In this document: positions 12,901-62,430 of the stretch, one piece after another | Layout: each line of letters opens with the position of its first letter | Position numbering within the stretch: position 1 is the stretch's first letter | Assembly (NCBI GenBank): GCA_032173965.1 | Contig: JAVUNC010000006.1 | Coordinates: forward strand, 19,772,370 to 19,836,369 | Length of the DNA stretch: 64,000 nt | From: Sitta carolinensis | Taxonomy: Eukaryota > Chordata > Aves > Passeriformes > Sittidae | Direction: 5' to 3' | Translations under genes and position numbers: made by a program | The notes under the pieces: model-generated | The model's input: only the letters and a program-made list of their open reading frames with translations | Told to the model about the DNA's origin: nothing | The model's database searches: none

Positions 12901-14044
12901 CGGGGCAGAGCGGGACAGAGGGCAAAACGTGGCGTTTTCCCGCCTGGACGCAGGGAGAGGAAGGAAATGGGTGAAGTCCTAGCAGCGTGCACGGAGAGGG
13001 ATCTGCCACGCGTCCTGCCGCGCTGCTGGCAGGGTACCAGGGATACAGCGCAGCCCGGCTGCTTCCCCAGGGCACCCCCACTTCCCTCCTGCCCACTGCT
13101 GCCTTCTCACTTCCGCAGCCTGGCCCGTTTCATAGATTTCCTTTTATTTAATAACCCCCCAAAAAGCAAAGCCAGGGGCACAAGAGGAATAAAGAAACGG
13201 CCACACCACAGCAGGAGCCCCGTTTCACCTCGTGATCCCAGTCAGCCCGATAAGCCCTCGGCTGCTCCCACGTTCCTCATGGGAGCTGGCGAGGGCAGGA
13301 ATAACTGGCACAGGATAATTACAGGGCTGAGGATGGAGGTGCTGCCTGAGCACGAGGTCCCACAGATCACAGGGATGGGAGAAACCTCCCGTGGCAAACC
13401 TGGGCGGGACTCAGACATCCATCCCACAGGGGAATTTGGGAAAAATCCTCCAAAAATGTCTCCACAGGCCAAAATAGTTGGACAGAATTTTAGCCACCGC
13501 TTCCTCTGCTTATTGTCATCTTGCTTCCACTTCACACAGGGTGGTGGCTGGGAGAAGCTGATCCTCAGAAGACACTAAACTAGGACACAAATGTGGACCA
13601 CTGTCACCCTGGAGGTCCTGGTCACTCCCTGGGCTCAGACTCAGGGCTGGAAACCACAGCTCTGGCTGCCCAGGGGTGCAGAACAGGCACCCCAGGGCCT
13701 CTGTGCTGCACAAACCTCAACGTTTGCATGGCCTCAGAAAAGAAACTCTGGGTTTTTTTTATTTCAGGATGTGAAAGGAGACCACAAGACTGCGGTCCCA
13801 CGGCTTCCCCACCCCCAGGATGACAGGACACTGCACCAGCAGCAAGCAGATCAAACTGCCACCATGTCAGGAGGGGAGGGCTGGGATCCCTCTCCTGGCA
13901 TCCCACACGCCGTACAGGCACTCGTGGGGCAGTGCTGGGAACATGTGCTGGGTCAAGGAGCCACATCCACACCTCCACTGTCACCAAGGAGTGTCCCCAC
14001 TCCACAGGTCAGGTGCCAAAACACCTGGGGGTTGAAATCAGGAA
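9957..14044. other. Non-coding sequence with a CpG-rich patch at about 12.6-13.0 kb
   Basis: No recognised gene. A 422-codon plus-strand frame spans 12,310-13,578, but its product is low-complexity Gly/Pro/Arg/Ser without domains. A MEF2-like CTAAAAATAG lies at 11,572-11,581. No CR1 seen. Confidence 0.4.
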
Positions 14045-14305
14045 ATCCCTCAATGGTTTGGGGTGGAAGGGACCTCGGAGCTCATCCTGTTCCACCCCCT
14101 GCCACGGGCAGGGACACCTTCCACTATCTCAGGTTGATCCAAGCCCTGTCCAACCTGGCTTTGGACACTGCCAGGGATCCAGGGGCAGCCACAGCTTCTG
14201 TGGGCACCCTCACAGCCAAGAATTCCTCCCTACTCTCCAGTCTAACCCTGGCCTCTGGCAGTGGGAAGCCATTCCCCCTGGGCCAGGCCCTACCTGCACT
14301 GCCCA
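14045..14305 (-). mobile_element. CR1 LINE 3' fragment
   Basis: Reverse CR1: tggtttggggtggaagggac, acgggcagggacaccttcc, gacactgccagggatccagg, and an upstream part ending gtgggaagccattccccct. Confidence 0.92.
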
Positions 14306-16160
14306 CCTCCCTGTGGGGTGGTGGGAAGGTGCAGCAGGGATGGGAGAGCCCCTGGATGTGACCTCCTGCCACTGAGCTGGTGAGTGACTGTCACCCTGCC
14401 CTCGTCACTGTGCTGTTTGCTCCTTGGCTGGGGCTCAGGAAGTGACACAACAGCAGCAGCAGCCACAGAATCAACCCAAGACACGTTTAATGGAGCTGTT
14501 TGCCCATGGACTGGAAGCCCACCACAGCTGGGGGAGCAGGAGCAAACCCACAGGAATAAAAACCCTTTTCCTTAATACTGCAAGCCAGAAGTGTCATTTT
14601 CTAAGAGGAGAATCCATTTGTCCAGGACTACATGCCACAGAAACTGATTACACAGCTGGGGAGGACACTTTCCCAAGCAAAGCCAGCAGCCCTGTGGGAT
14701 GTGCAGGAGCAGGTCCTGGCCCCACTGGGACAGCTCCACTGGCTCTCACAGCCAGGAGGGAGCAGCCCAGCAAAGCCCCAGAGGCACCACAGGATGGTGG
14801 CACTGCCGCTGCTGTCCCCAGAGGGACAGGGCAGAGGCACCCTCAGGGTTGAGCCAGCACAGGAGCACCACAGCTCTCCCAGGAAAATCACCCGTGACCT
14901 CTGCACCCACAGCCCACGCACTTTCCCATGGTTTGAGCTGGTGTTGAAACCATGCCAGAAAATTATCCACCATTTCAGCATGACTTTAGGCAAGCACCTC
15001 GGACTCCCAAATGTCTCTGCCTGTGACACCACACAGGCTCCAAAAGCAGCAGCACAGGGTTTTCTGCTCTCTCTTGTGAGGATGCAATCAAATCTCATCA
15101 AGGTGAGGCAGGGGGCGGGTACCCAGCTGGGATAGGGTGGATTTGGTGCTGCTGGATCCCACCACAGCCAGCCTGGAGGCAGAGCCCAGGGATGAGCTCT
15201 TTTATGTAGAGAGCTGGGTCAGATTTGGGCTGGCATGGCAGGAGGGACTGCCAGGAGTTCTCCAGAGCAGCTGCTGGGCCCCAGAGGCCAGGCAGAGCCT
15301 GACTCTGTCACAGCCACACTTCTCCAAAGAGCCCCAAAGTGGCACCAAAACTCTCTCTCTCTCCAAGGAATCAGGACAAATCCAACTGGGACAAACAGGA
15401 CAGGTGAGAGAACAGAGAGGCTGGCAAGAGGCAGGATCACCACCTCCCTCGCATCCCATTTTCCATGAGGGCTCCACACCCTCTCCTAGTTCAGGGCAGG
15501 GAGCCACCAGCCTCTCCAGACACGGTGGAGCTGAGCCCCAGGAGGATCCCACCCCCCTTCCCCCAAGCCCTTTTTCCTCCCCAAAAAGCAGCTGTTTCAG
15601 GCGGTGGCCCTGGGGCCGGGCGGCCCCTCCCTGCTGCCCCGTTAGCGCGGTTTCCCCTCCGCAGCTGCAGAGCAGCAGCAGTTGGGTTTTACATCCCCCA
15701 GGCCGGGTGCAGCTGGTGACAGGAGGTGACGCAGGGGGTGACACCACCCAGCCCCCTCCCACGAGGTCCCCGTCACCCAGGGACACTCACAACGTGAGCA
15801 ATGCAGGCCCAAAGCTGAGGGCACAGCAGAGCAGCAGCCTGCAGGGAAGGCAAAACTTCTTCCCTTTTTCTTCTAAAGAAGAGATCCCCTGTGCAAAAGG
15901 AAGTGCTGATACCACACGTCCTGCAGATAAAGCAGTTACTCCATCAGCTCCAAACCCTTGGGGAAGGCTGCTCCCCTCTGCATCACCCCCACCACCAAGC
16001 TGGCTGCCAGTGTCACCCTGTGTGTCACCATCCCTTTGTGCTTTGGGACATCATCCCCACCACTGCTGGGATTTGGGGATCTTTCCCTCATTTTTCTGGA
16101 ATAAGAGCTTCCACCCGGGAAGCCACGTTGGTGTAAACATTCCAGTAAATCCCTCCCTGC
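14306..16160. other. Non-coding sequence
   Basis: Contains long plus-strand frames (e.g. 15,137-16,174) with proline/serine-rich, domain-free products. No splice-consistent coding evidence. Confidence 0.4.
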
Positions 16161-16799
16161 AGGCCACTGGGTAATTAAGGAGCTCTTTTCATAACAAGGT
16201 AACAAATAACGGCGTGTGGTTTGACAAATTAAGTTCTCGCCTTCGCTAATCATCGCCGCCGTGCTCAGCAAGCCAGGACAGAGTTTTAGGATGTGGGAAG
16301 TTTGTGAGGAATTCTCTTACTGGAGATAAAGGGAGCCTGAACTCGGGGCAGATGCAGAAAACTCCTGGGAGCCTGCAAACAAAGCTCTTCCCAACCCACC
16401 AGTTGAGAAAACTCAGCCACGGTAACTCGTGCCTGTCACAGACCCAACTTCCACAGCTGCTTCCACCACACAAAAGTGAGAATTCCTGCAAAATCCCTCC
16501 TCTAAGCCACCACTGTGCTCCAAGAGGCAAACCCACCGACAGCCACCAGGAACCTGCTCACCAGAATAACCTGAAGGGGTTAAACTTGAACACTGCGGAT
16601 CTTTACACGGGAAAAGCACAGGTGAGAACAGAAGGCAGAACGATTTTGTACAGGTGCTTTTTTTATCTGTGCAGAAACCACCGGCAGGACAGCCCCAACT
16701 CCTGGAAGGAGCCTCCCAGGAGGGAATGAACCTCCCGGGTGCTTCGGGAGTGACACAAGATGAACGAACAACCCACCACGTGAAAGCCACCCTCCCGTG

Positions 16800-17010
16800 C
16801 CAACGCTTTATTGCCCGCCGGTGGAGCCGCTCGCGGTTTTGCCCTCGCGGAGGTTTCAGCGCGGAGCTCTCGGCTCGGCAGCGCCGCTCCCACACAGCCG
16901 CTGCAGCACACGCCCCCCGCGCCGCTCCGGCTCCAAACCCCGCTCCATCCCCGCCTCCCCGGGCCGCAGACACGGCCGGCACACCGCTGCCCTGCCGGAC
17001 ACCTCGGCTG
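16800..17010. promoter_or_regulatory. Isolated CpG-rich patch
   Basis: About 200 bp with frequent CG (cgccggtggagccgctcgcg and onward), well separated from the VCPKMT promoter 3.9 kb away. It lies just downstream of the VCPKMT 3' end. It may be an orphan CpG island or the start of an unannotated transcript. Confidence 0.35.
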
Positions 17011-17372
17011 CCGAGAAGCTGCTCGGTGAGTCACAACCACAGCGCAGACAGTCCCCTCTGTGGTGTTATCCCATCCCCTCTTCTCCAGAGCTCTGCCAGG
17101 GGATACAGCCAGTGCTCAAAGATCTCACGATGGGAAGTTCTGTCGAGAGATTTTCACAAAGATGACAGATTTTTAAGCGGCCTGGTTTTGTTCAAGAGCT
17201 GAGCCTGCACGTTGTGTCAGCACAATAAGCAAAATATTTTCTTCACGCTTCATCAATTAACCCCAAAATGATCAAAGCAATCCTGGCAGCTGCTGAGTAT
17301 CACACCTAGAGCCTGGTTTTGGGGAGAGGGTGGCACAACAGAGCCCACAGTGCCAAAAGCAGCACCAGGCAT

Positions 17373-17378
17373 TTTATT
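17373..17378 (-). terminator. VCPKMT: VCPKMT polyadenylation signal (AATAAA)
   Basis: Plus-strand TTTATT, 350 bp after the CR1-borne stop in gene sense. It is followed downstream by a GT-rich run (ggtgctgcttttggcactg, then gctctgttgtg), the expected layout of a cleavage site. This supports exon 5 being the last exon. Confidence 0.6.
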
Positions 17379-17664
17379 TTTACTACTTTGCTGCTTCCAA
17401 ACTCCAGTTTGGAGATCCCACCCCAGCAGCAGCACATGGAAGCAGGAGAAGTGTGAAGCTTAAAGGCAGTGCTGAAGAGGAAGGCTGGCACCTGGAGCAC
17501 CAGGTTTGGGAACAGAGCAGCTCCTTTGTACAGCAGGGATCCAGGCTGGGGTTCCACAGGGTCCCTGATTTCACAGTCACTCTGGTGCTCCAGCTCTGGG
17601 ACACTCACACTGTGCCAAGGCAACAGCAGCTCTGGGAACTGCTGGCAGCAGTTGCTGTGCTGGT

Positions 17665-21590
<3,926 letters not shown>

Positions 21591-21639
21591 AGCCGCTCCC
21601 TCAGCTCTCCAGCCTGAGCCCTCCTCAAGGTTTTGTTAC

Positions 21640-22050
21640 CTTCACACAAAAGGTCGTAGCAAATTTAGAAAAAAAGTCGTAATAAACTTATAAGAAAGTG
21701 TTAGTAAACCTACAAAAGTCTTAGTAAGTCTACAAAAAAGGTCTTAATAAACCTACAAAAAGGCTTTAATAAACTCAAGAAAGGTCCGAATAAATGAAAA
21801 AAACGGTCTTAAACCTACAAAAAAAGTCGTAGTAAACTTACAAAAAAGTGTTAATAAACCTACAAAAGTCTTAGTAAGTCTACAAAAAAGGTCTTAATAA
21901 ACCTACAGAAAGGCTTTAATAAACTTAAGAAAGATCTTAATGTACAAAAAAGTCTTCATAAAACTACGAGAAAGGTCTTCGTGAAGCTGTGAGAGGTTTT
22001 AATAAACCTACAGAAAGGTGTTATAAACTCACACAGAAGGTTTTAATCAA
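21640..22050. repeat. About 25-bp A/T-rich tandem repeat with higher-order duplication
   Basis: Units of the type ctacaaaaaaggtcttaata are repeated roughly 16 times. A block near 21,690-21,790 is repeated nearly intact near 21,840-21,930, so both single-unit and multi-unit duplication occurred. It directly follows the GC-rich minisatellite. Confidence 0.85.
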
Positions 22051-23205
22051 GCCACTGAATATGAGTTAATTCTGTGAGGTTCTAGATTGCTTTCCCCCCT
22101 TGGATATGTGGAAGAAAGTTTTTTAATTGCTTTATTTCTTTAGATTGATGGGAGGCCCCTTGGTGGTCAGCAGATTCCCTTGAGGGGAGGCTCATCTTCC
22201 TTGGGAAGAAGTTTTCTGAGGGAATTGCCTTTTCCCACACAAGCCAACTTCAACCCCAAACTTCACATTTTTTTCCCCTCCAGCAGATTTTTTGTTGTTC
22301 TTTTTACCTACCCCTCTAATTATGAAGTAACTGAAATGTTATTTATTGCTCTCTTGAACCATGCTGGTCGGAATCTCACTGCCTTTGACCACTTTCCATG
22401 GCCATGTTATATTTTACTGTGGAATATTCAAAATGATTCTGGCATAAGCAGTTGTACAGGAAGGCATATAGCTGACATCTGTATATTCTAAAATGTGGGA
22501 AAGAATTTTTTCCTCTTCAACAACACAACAAAGTCTGAAAAAATATTATTCCTTGTTTAGCAATAGCTGCCAGTGGGGACTTCAAAAGAGTTAATGCAAA
22601 GAATCTGCAAAAAAAAAAATCCACTTTTTCAAGGCATCATCTATTTCCTACCTGCACTCCTAGTTTGTGCATATCAAATTTGGGACTTCTTGAACCTTAT
22701 TTTAGCAAAATGAAGCAGCTCTCCTGTAAAAAGTGTGTTTTGCCCTCTGTGTGAATGGATTCCACCCCTCTCTTCTTCCTCAGGGAAGGAGCACGGAGGG
22801 ACAGGCAGCAGGAAAAAACTGTTTAAGAGAGAGATGGCAAAAAAAAAAATCTTCACAGGATAAAACTGTGGGATTCTTGGTATGATCCTGTACAGGGCCA
22901 GGAGCTGGACTGATGGATCCCTTCCAACTCAGGGTATTTCTAATTAACATCCCTCCTCAGCTGTATCTCCTTTCCAAAAGGAGCATTTTCCAAACGGAAC
23001 ACCCAATTCAGTGGGAGCAGCTTAGGCAGACTGTTGAGAAGCTGGAGAATGATTTGGAAGCCTGGGATGGGCCCACGTCTCACAGGCCAAAGTGAACAGC
23101 AGCCTGGAAAATGGGGCATTTTGGATTGTCAAAAATGCAATTCCCACCCTCGTCCTTGCAAGGAACACGCACTGCTCAAGCTCTTAAAAATTACGACTGG
23201 GGTGA
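22051..23205. other. Intergenic sequence between SOS2 3' end and VCPKMT upstream arrays
   Basis: AT-rich, no supported ORF. A short CR1-type 3' tail (gatcccttccaactc) lies near 22,888-22,935. Otherwise I see nothing definite. Confidence 0.5.
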
Positions 23206-23211
23206 TTTATT
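23206..23211 (-). terminator. SOS2: Candidate SOS2 polyadenylation signal (AATAAA)
   Basis: Plus-strand TTTATT, i.e. AATAAA in the gene sense, about 1.25 kb after the SOS2 stop. It is followed in sense by a modest GT-rich stretch. It is the first canonical hexamer I find on this strand after the stop; further TTTATT occurrences near 22.1 and 22.3 kb are alternatives. Confidence 0.4.
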
Positions 23212-24455
23212 AATCTTGTTAAGAACTCTGATACAAAGCACAGTAAAAGGCCACAAACCAGTAAATAAAATGTGGCTTGTGAAGGCCACTTTATAAATGC
23301 TGCTACAGAATTACCAGTAAAACAGACTCACTCTGGCACCAGTTCAAACTCAGGGGGGTTCGACCGGCAAAGAAAAGTTCCATTCGCTTATCAGTTTAAA
23401 AAGTTTAATAAAGCTTTACGTGTTTGCTGGTTTAAACGCTACCAATTTCCAAAGTGGATTCACGAGTTAAAGTGTAGATGTAAAGGAAGTTATTAGTTCT
23501 GGAAGGCAGGACTGTTCCCAAGCCAGAGGGAAGGCTGCTGGCCGGCTCCAATCCCAGCAGTAGCAGACTGGGTTATAGGCCTGGAAGTCACTTCAATTTA
23601 TACATGTCATTAGCATATCTGTAAATATACAATATAAACAACTGTACAGGCGCATAGCTTTGTTCTCCACAACAGCAGACAAACTCTTTAGCTTAAGACA
23701 CCTTTGCCTATCAAAACAAAAAAGGCACATCTGAACAGGATGCACGTGAAGTACTCTGGATTCTCCCCAATATCCCACACGGGTACTCCTCCTTCATCCT
23801 TTCTCCAAAGAACCAAAACCAACTGAGTATTTTGGTATTTAGATTTCAACCTATTTTTTTTTCTCTTTGTCTTCAGCAGCAAATCAATGGCAATTAAGAC
23901 ATGGCATGAGAATATTCCAGAACAGGAGCTGTCACTCAGCAACCTCAAGGCAAGTGGTCAGAGGTTTCAAATCTGTGACGCTCTCGTGGTGGGTCATCAT
24001 CCCATTGCTGGGTTTCCTTAATTAAGAATAAAGGCCACTAGTGCTCAAATTTGAAAAAAAATTCCACAGACGCACCTTTTTTTTTTTGGTTCAGTGCAAT
24101 GAAGTGATGTCAGTTTAAATTCACTTAGTGTAGTTTACAGTGCAAAAGGTCATTTTTGTGTCCTGGCAGAACGGTGGGCACTGAGGATGTGAACCAAGGC
24201 AATGCTGCTGCTCACCTGAGGGTAATGCTGTCCAACCACACAGGTTGGAAATGTGTGTAGTCTGAATTTTTTTCCAATTTAAACCTTTTTTTTTTTGATC
24301 AGCAGCACTTTAAGAGCGTAATTTGTGAAAACACTAAAAATACACTGCTTTTCTTTTACTTTTCCCGAATAAATTAAAAAAAAAAAAAAAAAAAGAAAAA
24401 GAAGAGAGGAACTTTACAAATAATATTCCAGTGTCAATGACTACTACGGCTAAGG
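23212..24455 (-). other. SOS2: Probable SOS2 3' UTR
   Basis: AT-rich sequence immediately after the stop with no coding potential and no CR1. It contains T/A homopolymers (24,377-24,395 and others). The extent is inferred from the candidate poly(A) signal only. Confidence 0.5.
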
Positions 24456-57509
<33,054 letters not shown>

Positions 57510-58479
57510 CTGGCCAAAGGAATTCAAAGGATTAGGATTTTTTTTTTTTTCATGGGAAGCCTAAAAAATGAATCCCAGCAAAAGCAGGATAACTCTGGCT
57601 CGCGGCGTTTAATATTTCTCACAAGTCTTCCTCTGGAGTTAAGGTGGTAATTTGTATTGCTGCCAAGCTGGCACCTCTGTGGAATTACAAACCCTGTGTT
57701 TTGCCATTATGGTGGAAGGAGAGTCAAGCCAAGGCAGATTTCTGCCAGCACTGGAGTGAAACCATCCCTGTGGGTAACTCTGAGTTACTCATGGCCTGAA
57801 TGAGTAACTGCAGTGACGTTACCAACCCTAATGAGTGACTGATGGAGCTGCCTGTAGCAGCAGCTCACCTACCTGGCTGACTGAGCAGAGGAGCAGCACA
57901 GACCCACCAGGGAAAAGCAAGGAAAAGCTGACTCCCACCTTTCTCCAAGGCAAGGCAGGATAATTCCTTTTCTCTCCCTTCACGGGGATTAATCCCAGCT
58001 TTGGTTTCCCAAAACAGGCAACCTCAGCAAGTGCCCATACAGAAAGGGCTGCAGTTAACCCATCCTGCTCAGCAGGGCTCTTTTTTTGACTAAAAATCCC
58101 CCCAATCAAACCAGCCCAGCTTAAAAAGATAAAAAAAGCACTCAGGGTTTGGTCTCCATACTCAGTTTTCCCTGGCAGCCTCTCAATCAGGAAAGCGCTC
58201 GCTAGATCTCAACTACAGCCAAAAGATTTGTCAGGAATACAATCCAGGGAAATTCCCTCCTCTCCCCATACAAATTCCATGTAAATCACCTCAGAAAAGC
58301 CATGTGACACGCTCACATTGGTATTCACAGGACCAACTGGGTGGCACTTGCTTGGGACAGGACAGGAACATCTCTGGCTTGAATTCTGATGCTCTGAAAT
58401 ACAGGCACAGCCCTTTCCAAAGCCCAGGGGGCACTTCCCAAAAACTCTGGGGGGCTCTGAGGGCTCCCTCCAAATCAAG

Positions 58480-58685
58480 GAGAATTCCAGAATGGTCTGG
58501 GTTTGAAAGGACCTTAAAATCATCCTGTTGCCTCATCCCACTGTGCCAAGCTGCTTCAAATCCCACCCAACCTGGCTTGGGGCACTGCCAGGGATCCAGG
58601 GGCAGCCACAGCTGCTCTGGGAATTCCAGCCCAGCCAGGAATTCCCAATATCCCATCCACCTCTGCCCTCTCTGAGTTTCAATCC
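58480..58685 (-). mobile_element. CR1 LINE 3' fragment
   Basis: agaattccagaatggtctgg, gggcactgccagggatccag, ggaattcccaatatcccatc. SOS2 intron 1. Confidence 0.9.
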
Positions 58686-59344
58686 AGCTGCCCAGTCTTG
58701 TTTTAAAGTTATTTTACAGCCCTGTAAATGTAATTTTGCCTCCTGTGCCTCAAACACGAATCTCAGCTTTACACAACTGATTCCCAGCCGACACGGATAC
58801 GAGATCCTGGAAGAAAAAAAAATTCTCAAGAAACCCAAACCCACTCCTTGAAAAATCCTACTTAAGACAGCAGGTTTTCAACAATAGCCAGGGCATTTTG
58901 TGTTCTTCCTGAACATGAGAGTTTAATTCACAGAACAATGGCAAACCAGGAAGCGCTGGGTTAAGGTCCTGCCACGTGTCTCTCAGAGAGCACCACCACA
59001 AATAAAGAGAAATTCTGTGTCCCTGCAGTGAACCCTCACTGCTGCTCCAGAGAACTGACAAGAACAGGGGCAGTAAGAGGAGGATCAGGAGAAGATGGGA
59101 ACTCCCATGCCCTGAGCAGACCCGGGCTGTTCTCCTCCCTCCAGTCACTTATTGCAGATTTCACTGGGCAATAAAATCATTTCGTTTGTCCTTGATTTCA
59201 GCTCCCAGGTCTGAACACCTCGTGCCACACTCTCCTGAACTTTCTTGGGAGCACATGGATGTCCAGCAAGGCTGAGGAGCAGCAGAGGAGCACAGAGCCC
59301 TCCTTACACAGCAACAGGGAATCTCAGCTTCATTTCAGGAACAC

Positions 59345-60095
59345 AAATCCTGGAATTTCCTGGCTTGGCAGGGACTTTTATCACCATCCTATTCCATCCC
59401 TGCCATGGCAGGGACACCTCCCACCGTCCCAGGCTGCTCCACCCTGGCCTGGGACATTCCAGGGATTCAGGGGCAGCCACAGCTGCTCTGGGAATCCCAG
59501 CCCAGCCAGGAATTCCCAATTCCCAATCTCCCATCCATCCCTGTCCCCTGGCAGTTTCCAACCATCCCCTGTGTGCTGTCCCCCCATCCCTTGTCCCCAC
59601 TCCCTCCCCAGCTCTCCTGGACCCCTCCAGGCTCTGAGCTCTCCCTGGATTCTCCTCCTCTCCAGGGAACATTCCCAGCTCTCCCAGCCTGCCTCCAGCC
59701 CTGCAATAATCCCTGAGCCCATCTCCCTAAAAGCTTTAACTACAAAGATTTATTTCATTCTTTCATGGACACTCCTTGCTCCAACCCCGGATTTCCCACA
59801 CCAACATTTCCTGGCTCTGCTTCTCCTCAGTCCCAGATTTTCCCCATTTTGGTGTTTTTTTGGGATGCTCTCCTGGCTTTGTTCCTGCCCTTGTCCAGCC
59901 AGGAATTCCCAATTCCCAATCTCCCCCCTTTCCCAGTTCCCATCCATTCCCTGGGTGCTGTCCCCCCATCCCTTGTCCCCAGTCCCTCCCCAACTCTCCT
60001 GCAGCCCCTCCAGGCTCGGAGCTCTCCCTGGATCTTCTCTTCCAGGATGAACAATCCCAACACTCCCAGCCTTCCCTCATAACTGTTCCACCCCC
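59345..60095 (-). mobile_element. CR1 LINE with duplicated upstream part
   Basis: A reverse CR1 runs 59,345-59,720, including a longer upstream segment (ccccatcccttgtccccact ... ctctccctggattctcctc). That segment appears again at about 59,893-60,090, a tandem duplication or second nested copy. Confidence 0.85.
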
Positions 60096-60799
60096 CAAAT
60101 AAATCATCTCTATGGCCCTCTCTAAGTCCTGCAGTCAATTTTCCTTCAAAAGGAGCCAAACCAACAACAAAACAAAATAAAATTATTCCTCAACTGACTG
60201 TACAGGGGTATTAAAAAATCATCTTACACCACTTTGGTGTAAATGTAATTTTTTTTCACGTCTTTAGCTATTTAAATAATCTTCTATAGTGTATTCCAGT
60301 TGAGGGGAGGGTGAATTAAAGCAGGAATGATGGGGGGTACAGACAGGATCTGACTCTGAAACAGCATCAAAGACTGTCCTAAAATCTCCTGGGAAGGCTG
60401 CTTGGTGCCCACAGGAAAAAAACCATTAATAATGACACAAAGACACACAAATTCTTCTTTCTCCAGCTAATTGCTGTTTCCTTTTACAGAGAGTCAAGGA
60501 GAAGCTAAAATGTGGGTTTGTTTACATGCACACAAACCATACATACATTTTAATCTGCAAACCTGATGGAGAGTTAAGTGTTTGGATTTTATCCATCCAC
60601 ATAAAATGCTTTGTTTAAATTGAGATAAATTGAGGGAGCGCAGCACAGCCTCTGAGTGCTCTCCAGCCTCTCCCACCCAGAGCTGAGAGCTGCTCTGGGC
60701 TGGGGGGCAGCAGCCCTGGGCTCCCCCTGCCCACTGCTCCCCTGCCTCCCTTCCCGAGGAGAAGGGTGCAGGGAGGCAGACTGAACAGTCCTAACCTGG

Positions 60800-61690
60800 A
60801 ATCTGAATCCCACGATGGTGTGGGCTGGAAGGGAGCTGAAATCCCATTCCATGATCCCATCCCACTGATCCCATCCCATGGATCCCATCCCATTGATCCT
60901 ATCCTATGGATCCCCATCGATCCCATCCCACTGATCCTACCCTATGGATCCCATCCCACTGATCCCATCTCATGGATCCTATCCTATTGATCCCATCCCA
61001 CTGATCCCATCTCATGGATCCTATCCTATTGATCCCATCCCAATGATCCCATCCCATCCCACTGATCCCATCCCATGGATCCTATCCTATCGGTCCCATC
61101 CCACTGATCCCATCCCATCGATCCCATCCCATTGATCCTGTCCGATGGATCCCATCCCATGGATCCTATCCTATGGATCCCATCCCACCCCATGGATCCC
61201 ATCCCACTGATCCCATCCCATGGGTCCCACCCCATTGATCCCATGCATCCCATCGCATCATCCCATCCCATCCCATCCCATGCATCCCATCCCACTGATC
61301 CCATCCCATGGGTCCCACCCCATTGATCCCATGCATCCCATCGCATCCATCCCATCCCATCCCATCCCATCCCATCCCATGCATCCCATCCCTTGGATCC
61401 CATCCCATCCCTTGGATCCCATCCCTTGGACCCCACCCCATTGATCCCATCCCATGGATCCCATCCCGCTCATCCCATCCCATCCCATGCATCCCATCCC
61501 TTGGATCCCATCCCATTGATCTCATGGATCCCATCCCATCCATGGCAGGGACCCCTCCCACCATCCCAGGCTGCTCCAACCCAGTGTCCAACCTGGCCTG
61601 GGACATCCCAGGGATCCAGGGGCAGCCACAGCTGCTCTGGGAATTCTATCCCAGGGCCTCCCCACTTCCCAGGGAAGAATTCCTATAAGC
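60800..61690 (-). mobile_element. CR1 LINE split by a 700-bp (GATCCCATCCCAT)n array
   Basis: The CR1 3' end (cacgatggtgtgggctggaa, gggagctgaaatcccattcc) stops at about 60,850. The array follows to about 61,540. The same CR1 then resumes (catggcagggacccctccca ... gctgctctgggaattcta). The array sits where CR1 itself has atcccatccca. Confidence 0.88.
60850..61540. repeat. Satellite-like array of GATCCCATCCCA(T/C) units
   Basis: About 50 units of 10-15 bp: gatcccatcccatg, gatcctatcctatg, catcccatcgcatc and similar. No stop appears in some frames, giving long spurious ORFs on both strands. Confidence 0.92.
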
Positions 61691-62349
61691 TGGGGCCAGT
61701 GAAGGCCCTCAGAGTATTTTCTCCATGACCTGGTCACTGAGATGCCATTAAAGAATCAGGGAGCAGAGGCCATGGATGCAGGAAAGGCACATGAGTTTTC
61801 CACATGAGTAACCAACCCTCCGGAAGCACTCATGTGAAAGGCTGGCACAGAGGGCAGCAGTGAGGTAATTAGAAAAGCAAATAACAGACTCCACAGCTCC
61901 TCTGGAAGAGATTAGATAAGGCCTGCTCTGTGCAAAGAGAGAGGGGAAAACCCAGGGGGAGCAGGAGGGGAGGTGGGAGGAGAAGATGGGAAAGGCACAC
62001 GGGGATGGGGATTGGGACTGGAGCCCAGACCTGGGGGGAAAGCACCACGGTGAGGTGAATCATGGGTGGTTTGTAATTCCTGTGCCTGTTCCCCCAGCCA
62101 AGGCAAACACTCATCCCCATTTGCACCTGAACCACACAGGGAGGAAGGGTTCCTTCTGCTGGAGCTGCCAAATGGAATACCAGCATCCTACTCAACACCT
62201 GGGATCTGCAATCCACCCTCACCTGAAAACTCTCCTGCTACTGCTTGCCAACCACAGAGTCCTGTGTCAGGAACTTTGTCAAAACGAAAAAAGAGCATGA
62301 AAATAGTAAGATTGAAGTAAAAGGACCCTTTGGGTCCAGGCTGATGCTT

Positions 62350-62430
62350 CCATAGAATCCCAGACTGGTTTGGGTCCACCACATTCCAAATCCCTGCCAT
62401 GGGCAGGGACACCTTCCATTAGCCCAGGTC
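62350..62430 (-). mobile_element. CR1 LINE tail
   Basis: tagaatcccagactggtttg, ccatgggcagggacaccttc, cattagccc. SOS2 intron 1. Confidence 0.9.

Noticed and set aside
15137..16174. 345-codon plus-strand ORF
   Set aside because: No domain or conserved pattern; Pro/Ser-rich composition as expected by chance in such DNA.
61026..61606. Met/Gly/Trp/Asp repeat ORFs over 61 kb
   Set aside because: Translation of the GATCCCATCCCA array, which lies in a CR1 inside intron 1.
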